Shown in pieces: positions 1 to 5,499 of a DNA stretch of 7,147 bases. The first letter of the stretch is position 1; every line of letters starts with the position of its first letter. Position numbers and translations under genes: made by a program. This stretch comes from Wenzhouxiangella sp. (GTDB lineage Bacteria > Pseudomonadota > Gammaproteobacteria > Xanthomonadales > Wenzhouxiangellaceae), in contig SKZJ01000089.1 in assembly GCA_007127425.1 (NCBI GenBank), positions 1 through 7,147 on the forward strand, given 5' to 3'. Under the pieces are notes generated by a model. That model searched no databases. It saw only the letters and a list, made by a program, of their open reading frames with translations, and was not told the DNA's origin.

Positions 1-121
1 CCTGCTGTTTGGCGACAAACGACTGGAGGAATCCAACGCGGCCTACGAGAAAGCCGCCGCAATCGAGCCGATCGATGCCATGCAGAAGCTGGACGTGGAA
101 TTCGCGAAGGCGTCGATTTGA
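1..121 (+). CDS. C-terminal end of an unidentified protein (partial, cut by the window edge)
   Basis: The frame beginning at base 2 is open through 39 codons to a TGA at 119-121. The visible tail begins LLFGDKRLEESNAAYEK and ends VEFAKASI. It is alanine- and charge-rich and looks helical. The stretch ESNAAYEKAAAIEP has the spacing of small and aromatic residues, plus the closing proline, seen in a tetratricopeptide (TPR) helix pair, but one partial repeat cannot establish the family. The gene converges on the WS/DGAT gene. Between the two stop codons lies only the heptad inverted array, which may end both transcripts. I do not recognise the protein, and its start and length are outside the window. 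Being a real coding end is likely from the codon pattern, but no other strong evidence is visible. Confidence 0.6.
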   Translation, partial: LLFGDKRLEESNAAYEKAAAIEPIDAMQKLDVEFAKASI

Positions 122-128
122 AATGTCA

Positions 129-228
129 GGTGGAAAGGTAAAATGGTGAAAGGTAAAAGGAAATCGAGCTCCTTTCACCTTTCACCTTTCACCTTTCACC
201 TTTCACCTTTCACCTTTCTACCTTTTAC
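129..228. repeat. Inverted array of GGTGAAA / CCTTTCA heptads between convergent genes
   Basis: The left arm (129-160) is four degenerate G-strand units, GGTGGAAA, GGTAAAAT, GGTGAAA and GGTAAAA, then GG. A 10-base spacer containing GAGCTC leads into the right arm (171-228), which is the opposite orientation: six perfect CCTTTCA copies (171-212), a degenerate CCTTTCT (213-219), then ACCTTTTAC. GGTGAAAGG at 145-153 can pair with several registers of the right arm, and GTAAAAGG at 153-160 pairs with CCTTTTAC at 221-228. The array fills the gap between two convergent genes and overlaps the TAA of the minus-strand gene (225-227). It could fold as a long slipping hairpin in RNA from either strand and act as a shared terminator. 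It could also be a dispersed repeat family of the host. The repeat is directly visible; its role is inferred. Confidence 0.9.
171..219 (+). repeat. Tandem heptamer (CCTTTCA), six perfect copies plus one degenerate
   Basis: Units run 171-177, 178-184, 185-191, 192-198, 199-205 and 206-212 without a mismatch, followed by CCTTTCT at 213-219. This is a microsatellite-like tract in which copy number could change by replication slippage. It lies outside both flanking reading frames, so a change in copy number would not shift a frame. It would alter the length of the potential hairpin and the 3' untranslated region of the WS/DGAT transcript. Confidence 0.95.
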
Positions 229-1703
229 GTCCCCTCATCCCCGTCAATCCACTCATGCATCATGTCGGCCAACGACGGATCGACCGGTCCGTCCTGCGGA
301 CCGATCAGCATCGTCAGGTGCAGCAGATTGCGGAACTCGGTCTGGAAGTTTTCCATGACCGTGTCCGGGTCGGGCACGAGGCGGTTATCGGTGATCAGTC
401 CGCAGTAAACCTGTTCGTTGTAGCTGATGATACTGATACCCATGCCCACCGAGCCGGACTGCGGCACCCAGCACATCAACTCACTGATTTCGGCGCCGGC
501 CAGGTATAGCGGTTGCTGGGGCCCGGGCACGTTGGTCAGCACGGTAGACGCCTTGCGGCTGAACAGTTCCAGCGCCGGCTTCTGCACCGCTGCCGGCCCC
601 ATGCCCAACAGCGCCAGCAGCCCCAGCGACATCATCGCCTGCTTGGAGTGCTTGAGATCGTGCATGTAATCGGCCACCTGGTAAAGCCGCGCGAGCGGAT
701 TGGGCTCAGCCACCGGCAATTCCAGAAACACCAGCCCGAAGTGGTTGCCCAGTTCCCGGGCATGCTCAAGCGGCCGCAGGTTGACCGGCACGGTAGCCCG
801 CATCTGCACCACCGAAGGATCGTCACCGCACTGAACCAGGTAGCGGTGCAGCGCACCGGTCATCACCGAGATCAGCACGTCATTGACCGTGCAGCCCAGG
901 GCCTTGCCCACCGCCTTGACTTCTTCAAGCAGAATCGGGCTGGTCCATGAAGTACGCTTGCGCACGCCGATGCCACCCTTGAAACGTGACGGCGGGTCGT
1001 CCGACAGCAACAGCACGTTGGCCAACTCCCCGAGCACCTCGGCCGCGCCACCCATGTAATCGGTGGCCACGTGTGGCTCACGCAGGAGTTGTGCCGCCTC
1101 TTCGAGCACTTTGTGGCCAAGGTGCTGCAATGCGTCGATACCCTCCCTAGCCGGTGCCATCAGGCGCCGGAAGATACCCGACTCCTCGGCCTGGCGACGC
1201 TTCCAGTGTTCCGGTTGCACCAGCTTGAGGGAGTCGGCCGCATTGTTCTCGGTCAGCGACAGCAGCACCTGCACCAGGGCAATGCCGTCGGCATAGCAAT
1301 GGTGGATGCGTGAGATGACCGCCGGACCTTCAGAGTAGTTCTCGACAAGATGAAATTGCCACAGCGGCTTGGTCTTGTCTAACGGCGTGGAAGCGAGTTG
1401 CGAAGTCAGCTCCTCGAGTTCGGCCTTCCCGGCCTCCCCCGGCAGTGCGGTCCGGATGACGTGCGCTGTGGGCTCGAACAACTCGTCATTCTCCCAGCAG
1501 CAACCGCGTGCGTGCTCGACTGCCTTCTGCCGGAACCGGCGAAACGCCAGGAAGCGATTGAGAATGATCTCGCGAAAACGCTCGAAATCGACCGGACCGT
1601 CGAGCACGATCACACCGGTGATCATCATCAGGTTGCTTGGCTGCTCCATGCGCAGCCAGGCCAGATCAACGTTGGAAATGGGTTCGCGATGGGCGCTGCT
1701 CAC
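225..1703 (-). CDS. Wax ester synthase / diacylglycerol acyltransferase (WS/DGAT family)
   Basis: Bifunctional acyltransferase that moves an acyl group from acyl-CoA to a fatty alcohol (wax ester) or diacylglycerol (triacylglycerol), at the membrane or lipid-body surface. Residue numbers are for the 492-residue form. The N-terminal block NVDLAWLRMEQPSNLMMI is the usual family opening. The acyltransferase signature HHxxxDG is present as HHCYADG (residues 134-140), preceded by PLWQFHLVE. The second half has NDVL (274-277, the usual ND motif), the VPVNLRP block, NVPGPQQPLYLAGA (from 391) and GLITDNRLVPDPDTV near the end. Length is slightly above the common 450-470. The frame is open upstream to a TTG at 1763, but the GTG at 1703 is chosen because GGGAG lies about 7 bases before it and the family block begins soon after; the TTG has no ribosome site. 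Probably cotranscribed with the SecB-like gene 103 bp upstream. Substrate preference cannot be read from the sequence. Confidence 0.93.
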   Translation of the reverse strand: MSSAHREPISNVDLAWLRMEQPSNLMMITGVIVLDGPVDFERFREIILNRFLAFRRFRQKAVEHARGCCWENDELFEPTAHVIRTALPGEAGKAELEELTSQLASTPLDKTKPLWQFHLVENYSEGPAVISRIHHCYADGIALVQVLLSLTENNAADSLKLVQPEHWKRRQAEESGIFRRLMAPAREGIDALQHLGHKVLEEAAQLLREPHVATDYMGGAAEVLGELANVLLLSDDPPSRFKGGIGVRKRTSWTSPILLEEVKAVGKALGCTVNDVLISVMTGALHRYLVQCGDDPSVVQMRATVPVNLRPLEHARELGNHFGLVFLELPVAEPNPLARLYQVADYMHDLKHSKQAMMSLGLLALLGMGPAAVQKPALELFSRKASTVLTNVPGPQQPLYLAGAEISELMCWVPQSGSVGMGISIISYNEQVYCGLITDNRLVPDPDTVMENFQTEFRNLLHLTMLIGPQDGPVDPSLADMMHEWIDGDEGT

Positions 1704-1806
1704 CGGTACTCTCCCTCGGGCGACGGTGCCTGCGATTCTTTCATGCACCGCAGGGATGGTCAATCAGACCGGTCAGATCGGCGGAATACCGGGGCATGAT
1801 CCAGAT
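1704..1806. other. Intergenic gap between the SecB-like and WS/DGAT genes
   Basis: 103 bp with no gene that I can support. It holds the WS/DGAT ribosome binding site. At 1764-1781 it contains two tandem near-identical 9-mers, TCAGACCGG and TCAGATCGG, around a GACCGGTC palindrome (1767-1774). These could be an operator or chance. No clear terminator or strong promoter is visible, which is compatible with cotranscription of the two genes. Confidence 0.5.
1708..1715 (-). promoter_or_regulatory. Ribosome binding site that decides the GTG start of WS/DGAT
   Basis: Read on the minus strand, the sequence is CGAGGGAGAGTACCG followed by GTG at 1703-1701. The GGGAGA core is correctly spaced for initiation at this GTG. 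No comparable purine-rich site precedes the TTG at 1763, the most upstream start codon in the frame. This favours a 492-residue protein over a 512-residue one. Confidence 0.7.
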
Positions 1807-2259
1807 TCAGTGTACCTGGCGGCTTGGCTTGTCCTGCCCACCGGTACTGGCCAGATCATAGGGTAGCTTGACCTGGTCGAGTCCGAACTGCTTGAGTACC
1901 GGCTGCAACTGGTGGTGAATGAGCGGGTAAAGCTGCCGGGTCAGGCTACCGTGATGACGCGAGAACGTCTCGAAGTCGACCGGCTCACCGAGAATCTGTC
2001 GGTAAACGGCCTGCAGCACCAGCTCGATGGTAAACAGCGGCTGATCCGGGTTCTCAGCCTCGCGGTTGCCGCGACATATCAGACGCGCGGTGACCTGGTA
2101 TTGCGGCAGATCCCCCTCTGCCGGCATCTCGCGCGGGGTCAGCTTCAACTCCACTTTTGCATTGAAGTTCTGTCCCTGGGTGACGACTTCTGTCAGGTCC
2201 GCGTTGAGACGGGTCAACTGCGTGTGCGCCAGGGCGAAATGATCCAGCAGATTCGTCAT
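1807..2259 (-). CDS. SecB-like fold protein (preprotein-chaperone-like), 150 aa
   Basis: Small soluble protein with no signal peptide or membrane segment. Its layout follows the SecB fold: strands at about 31-40 (NFNAKVELKL), 53-63 (QYQVTARLICR) and 75-89 (LFTIELVLQAVYRQI), then a C-terminal helical part with LYPLIHHQLQPVLKQFG (110-126) and QVKLPYDL. The LYP followed by a helix and an LP-containing tail recalls the FPYAR helix and C-terminal segment of SecB. Classical SecB is a tetrameric chaperone that holds secretory proteins unfolded for SecA. This is a divergent relative, not the housekeeping gene by sequence, so holdase activity is an inference and other SecB-fold roles are possible. It starts with ATG at 2259; upstream is only a weak GGA about 8 bases away. 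It sits directly before the WS/DGAT gene on the same strand, so the two may form an operon. Confidence 0.72.
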   Translation of the reverse strand: MTNLLDHFALAHTQLTRLNADLTEVVTQGQNFNAKVELKLTPREMPAEGDLPQYQVTARLICRGNREAENPDQPLFTIELVLQAVYRQILGEPVDFETFSRHHGSLTRQLYPLIHHQLQPVLKQFGLDQVKLPYDLASTGGQDKPSRQVH

Positions 2260-2377
2260 AGGTGTTCCAACAATTCCGGTAAGTGATTAAAGCTATTCAA
2301 TGGTCATGGCCGAGCGCGGTTTCAACCCGACTGGCCCGGCAGCAGGCCCGAAAACGGAGCGCTCCCGGATACACGAA
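2260..2377. other. Upstream region of the SecB-like gene
   Basis: This stretch should hold the minus-strand promoter for the SecB-like/WS-DGAT pair, because a strong terminator-like hairpin lies just beyond it. Only weak candidates are visible: TTGAAA and TTTAAT occur on the minus strand, but not at good mutual spacing. A 10-bp perfect palindrome, GGAGCGCTCC, lies at 2356-2365. No open frame here looks like a gene. Confidence 0.4.
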
Positions 2378-2413
2378 CATGAAAACGCCCGCACAGAGGC
2401 GGGCGTTTTCATG
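2378..2413 (-). terminator. Strong intrinsic terminator hairpin downstream of the acylase gene
   Basis: Positions 2378-2392 (CATGAAAACGCCCGC) and 2399-2413 (GCGGGCGTTTTCATG) are perfect reverse complements: a 15-bp stem with a 6-base loop (ACAGAG). A GC-rich core flanked by A4 and T4 is typical of a rho-independent terminator, and the symmetry means it could act in either direction. It lies 41 bp past the stop codon of the minus-strand acylase gene, so it most likely ends that transcript and insulates the SecB-like/WS-DGAT pair. Confidence 0.88.
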
Positions 2414-2454
2414 AACTGTCGGGCGAGTATGCCTCGCCGCTATTACCCTGACAT

Positions 2455-5307
2455 TCAGGGAGTGAACGTCTGCACGTCGATGGCTCCCGACTGGGCGTCA
2501 CCTTCACCGAAGCCCAGTGGCAGGTAGTCGTTCACAAGCCACAGGCGAAGCTGGTTGGTGTAGAACGGACTCACCATCACACCACTGCGACCACCGGGGA
2601 TGACTTCGCTTACGTTGGGTGTGCCGGGGCTCATCTCCGCCACCGTGCGCCGGGCCGCGCCGGAAGAGAACATGAAGCCGTTGACGCTGGACGCGCGCGA
2701 GCTGTGCCCGGAGGCATCGACCACCTCGAAACCGCCAGCACGGGCCACGCCCGGCAGGCCGTCGTCGAGATCGCTCAACCCACCGCCATTGGGTACATTG
2801 AAGGGATCGGCACCCAATGGATGTCGGAACACGATGCGATGCAGGCGCCCCCAGCGATAATCGTTCTGGTCGGTGGAGTTGCCGAATGCTGGCGCGAACT
2901 CGTCGCTGGCCAGCAGATCCAGGGTCCCGGCCAGGCTGGCCAGCAGCACCGTATCACGGGCGGTGGCCATGTCCGGCGCACCCTCGACGTTGAAAAACGG
3001 AATACCCGAAGCACCGACACCACCACGCTCAGGGAAACTTGCGAGCAGGTTGTAGAAGGCACGGAAGGCATCGCGCGAACCGGGCAACTGGTCTTCCAGG
3101 GCAATGGCACTCAAAGTGGCATCGATGGTGTTGCCGATGGCCTGCCCACGCCACACCGAGTAGATGGTGGCGGCAATGGAATGGGCCACCTCATCCGCTG
3201 TCGGCTCGGTGCCGCCCATCGGATTGCCGCCCGGATCAAAACCTTCGGTCAGACCGGTCGGCGTGGAGAAGTCCCATTCGGCCAGGCGGGCGATGGCTTC
3301 CTGAATCCCCGGATGCAGGGCGAACTGGGCCAGGCCCGGCCAGGCCTCCTCGTCGGTGGCATTTTCGAATGCAGCCAGCAGGTGCGGCACGACCAGTTCG
3401 GCATCGAACATCTGGTTATTCGCCTGCAGCGCCTTCATTTCCTCGACCGTGACCGGACCGGAGTCGATCAGGTCCTGCAGCACGCGATCGATGCGCGCCA
3501 TGCGCAGCTCGGCATAGCCGGGATTGAGATAATAGATTCCGTTACCGCCGGGGCGCAGCTGGCTCAGGGGGTTGTTGTCCAGCGTGACCCCGACCGGATC
3601 GTTGTTGGCGTTGGCAATGTAGCCGCGGGCCGGGTTGATGACATGCGGCATCTCCTCGCGCGGCAAGGTGGCAAAGCGGAATCCACGCGGCGAGTGCTCG
3701 TTGGCCGGCAGCCACTCGTGGTCGAGCGCGCCGGTGCCGTCGCGCAGCAGGAACGGCGGCACGTCACCATCCACGCGCAGATCCTGCAGATCGGCCCGCA
3801 GCGGCACGCCGCCGGTGGTGAAGTAGGCGATATTGCCGTCGACATCGGCATAGACCACATTCTGCGAACCGAAGGTCCAGTTGGGAATGGCGGCCTGGAA
3901 CTCTTCCATGTTGCTGGCGCGTTCAAAGCCGCGCAGCGTGGACAGCTCGAAGGTTCCCCCCCAGCCGGCGTACTGCACGGAGATCCCCGTACCGGCTTCG
4001 GGCTGGGCGACGATCGGGCCATTGTTGCGACGCGGCACGATGAAGGTGATGCCGCCGGCGTCATAGCCGACGTTGGCACGCGTGACCGCATCCATCTCGC
4101 CGTTGCCGATGTTGTTGACGAAGTAGCTCTGGAAACCATAGACCAACGGCTCGGCCTCGCCCTGGTACAGGGTGTGCGTGGGCAGGCCGTAGGCGTTGAC
4201 CAGCAGGTCTTCACGGTACCAGTCGGTCACGTCGACATTGTGGTTGGTCAGCCCCCAGCACAGGTCCAGGTTGCAACCCAGCAGGGTCAGCGGCGTACCG
4301 GGAATGCCGACCCCGCTGACGACGCGGCCTTCGTCACGGACCACGACGTTCTCGTTGATCATGATCGGCGGAATATCAAGACCGAGGTGTGGATCGTTGG
4401 CCATGATCGGAAAACCGCTGGCCGTATGATCGCCGGAAACCACCCACCAGTTGCTGGCCGCACGGTTCTCGGCATTGCCGATGGTGTTGCCCAGGATCGG
4501 GATCTCACGCACCCGGTCGAGGTAGGAGCGCAGCCCATCGATCACCGCGTCGTCGACCTGCGGCAGGTTATTCCACTTCGCGCCCGGCGAGGCAGTGGAA
4601 CCGGCGTCGGACTGGAGGCTCGCACCCTCGCCGGCCGGCACCGGGATGATGCCGGCGGTCTCGAAGAAATCGGGAATGCTCAGACGATCATCGACAGGCT
4701 GGCTGCGGACGATGTCCTCGAAATACAGCGCCAGTCCGTCGAATCCGACCGCTTGGCCCACGCCCTGGTAGGTGCCCAGGCGGATGGTGCGATCGACCAC
4801 CCCGGAATCGAACGACAACTGGAAGGCCAGCAGCTTGCCGATCACCAGCGAATCGACCGGCGACCAGGCTTCGACCGAAGCCAGTTCCAGCACACCGTAT
4901 TCCGGCGGCAGCTGGCCGGCGGCGATGAAGGCATTGACGCCGTCAGCATAGGCCTTGACCCAGTCCTTCTCATCCTGCGAGAGATTCAGCCAGCTTTGCA
5001 GGGCGCCACGGCGCAGCCCCAGGGTGCGCAACTCGACATCGGTACTGATGGCCCCCTGACCGAGCAGTTCCCCCAGCGTTCCGGAAGCGACCCGGCGGAG
5101 GTAGTCCATCTGGAACATGCGGTCGCGTGCGTGCAGGTAGCCGCGTACGTAGTTCACGTCGCGCTCGGTTTCGCCGACGATGGTCGGAATACCGTTGGCG
5201 TCGGTGTAGACCGTGACCGAGTCGGACAGGCCCGGCAACTGCGGTGCCTGTGCCTGGACCGAGCCGGCCAGCAAAAGGCTGCCGAACAAAACTGTGAGCT
5301 TTTTCAT
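2455..5307 (-). CDS. Penicillin acylase family Ntn hydrolase, exported (950 aa)
   Basis: Amidohydrolase of the penicillin/cephalosporin acylase and acyl-homoserine-lactone acylase superfamily, made as a precursor that cleaves itself into alpha and beta chains in the periplasm. It begins MKKLTVLFGSLLLAGSVQAQA, a clear Sec signal peptide with likely cleavage after residue 21. The alpha chain has GYLHARDRMFQMDYLRR (56-72) and YADGVNAFI (120-128), both family hallmarks. The predicted nucleophile is Ser285 in AASNWW, which becomes residue 1 of the beta chain; NDPHLG (304-309) places His at beta 23, as in cephalosporin- and AHL-acylase-type members. WGLTNHNVDVTDWY (351-364), NVVYADVDGNIAY (483-495), YRWGRLHRIVFRHPLG (817-832) and GGRSG (905-909) complete the pattern. 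It is longer than classical members (roughly 760-850). The ATG at 5307 is preferred over 5388 because of the signal peptide and a GGGG site. The substrate (beta-lactam, AHL or another amide) cannot be assigned. Confidence 0.94.
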   Translation of the reverse strand: MKKLTVLFGSLLLAGSVQAQAPQLPGLSDSVTVYTDANGIPTIVGETERDVNYVRGYLHARDRMFQMDYLRRVASGTLGELLGQGAISTDVELRTLGLRRGALQSWLNLSQDEKDWVKAYADGVNAFIAAGQLPPEYGVLELASVEAWSPVDSLVIGKLLAFQLSFDSGVVDRTIRLGTYQGVGQAVGFDGLALYFEDIVRSQPVDDRLSIPDFFETAGIIPVPAGEGASLQSDAGSTASPGAKWNNLPQVDDAVIDGLRSYLDRVREIPILGNTIGNAENRAASNWWVVSGDHTASGFPIMANDPHLGLDIPPIMINENVVVRDEGRVVSGVGIPGTPLTLLGCNLDLCWGLTNHNVDVTDWYREDLLVNAYGLPTHTLYQGEAEPLVYGFQSYFVNNIGNGEMDAVTRANVGYDAGGITFIVPRRNNGPIVAQPEAGTGISVQYAGWGGTFELSTLRGFERASNMEEFQAAIPNWTFGSQNVVYADVDGNIAYFTTGGVPLRADLQDLRVDGDVPPFLLRDGTGALDHEWLPANEHSPRGFRFATLPREEMPHVINPARGYIANANNDPVGVTLDNNPLSQLRPGGNGIYYLNPGYAELRMARIDRVLQDLIDSGPVTVEEMKALQANNQMFDAELVVPHLLAAFENATDEEAWPGLAQFALHPGIQEAIARLAEWDFSTPTGLTEGFDPGGNPMGGTEPTADEVAHSIAATIYSVWRGQAIGNTIDATLSAIALEDQLPGSRDAFRAFYNLLASFPERGGVGASGIPFFNVEGAPDMATARDTVLLASLAGTLDLLASDEFAPAFGNSTDQNDYRWGRLHRIVFRHPLGADPFNVPNGGGLSDLDDGLPGVARAGGFEVVDASGHSSRASSVNGFMFSSGAARRTVAEMSPGTPNVSEVIPGGRSGVMVSPFYTNQLRLWLVNDYLPLGFGEGDAQSGAIDVQTFTP

Positions 5308-5317
5308 GGTTGATCCC

Positions 5318-5337
5318 CGGTTTTGACGAGAAAACCG
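5318..5337 (-). promoter_or_regulatory. Small hairpin in the acylase 5' leader
   Basis: CGGTTTT (5318-5324) and AAAACCG (5331-5337) form a perfect 7-bp stem around a 6-base loop. On the minus-strand transcript the 3' arm abuts and partly includes the GGGG ribosome site of the acylase gene, so folding could reduce translation. It could equally be an operator near the predicted transcription start. The pairing is visible; the function is inferred. Confidence 0.45.
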
Positions 5338-5346
5338 ATTATTGCA
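5338..5346 (-). promoter_or_regulatory. Candidate extended -10 promoter for the acylase gene
   Basis: On the minus strand, TGC followed by AATAAT (5343-5338) resembles an extended -10 element (TGn plus five of six TATAAT bases). It lies about 30 bp before the ATG at 5307, with no convincing -35 hexamer. Transcription from here would begin downstream of the alternative start at 5388, which supports the shorter, signal-peptide-bearing form. Confidence 0.45.
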
Positions 5347-5394
5347 CAGATAGGGTCCGGGCCCGAGTATGCGGATTGGCCCCGGCAAGCTGCC

Positions 5395-5423
5395 TTAACC
5401 CGGACGTCGCTGGCGCGTATAAT
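5395..5423 (+). promoter_or_regulatory. Sigma70-type promoter of the pdhAB operon
   Basis: A perfect TATAAT at 5418-5423 is preceded by TTAACC at 5395-5400 (four of six bases of TTGACA), with the optimal 17-bp spacer. The predicted start is near 5430, which gives a leader of about 70 bases before the ATG at 5500. In GC-rich DNA a perfect -10 in an intergenic region is unlikely to be chance. The CGGGCCCG palindrome at 5425-5432 lies right at the predicted start site. Confidence 0.8.
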
Positions 5424-5488
5424 ACGGGCCCGCCTCGTCGCGTCCGGAACGCCTCCCGACGCCGGGTCCGACAAGAATCATTCAATTT

Positions 5489-5494
5489 GAGGAG
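5489..5494 (+). promoter_or_regulatory. Ribosome binding site of the E1 alpha gene
   Basis: GAGGAG lies 5 bases before the ATG at 5500, near-optimal Shine-Dalgarno spacing. It fixes this ATG over the more upstream ATG at 5310 in another frame. Confidence 0.8.
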
Positions 5495-5499
5495 TCAAC

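Noticed and set aside
129..228. CRISPR array
   Set aside because: The repeats are 7-8 bp and directly abutting, with no unique spacers. This is a simple tandem/inverted repeat.
143..358. A 71-codon frame made partly of the heptad repeat (FHLSPFT periodicity)
   Set aside because: The apparent protein repeat is only the translated DNA heptad, which repeats every 21 bases. The rest runs antisense through the 3' end of WS/DGAT.
1704..1763. N-terminal extension of WS/DGAT to a TTG at 1763
   Set aside because: No ribosome site precedes the TTG, the extra 20 residues do not fit the family, and a well-placed GGGAG precedes the GTG at 1703.
2704..5313. An 869-codon plus-strand open frame lying antisense to the acylase gene
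   Set aside because: It mirrors the acylase gene almost end to end, has no recognisable domain, and is the kind of long antisense frame that GC-rich codon bias produces. The acylase frame has a signal peptide and complete catalytic motifs.
5308..5388. 27-residue N-terminal extension of the acylase to the ATG at 5388
   Set aside because: It would bury the clear signal peptide, lacks a ribosome site, and spans the predicted minus-strand promoter.
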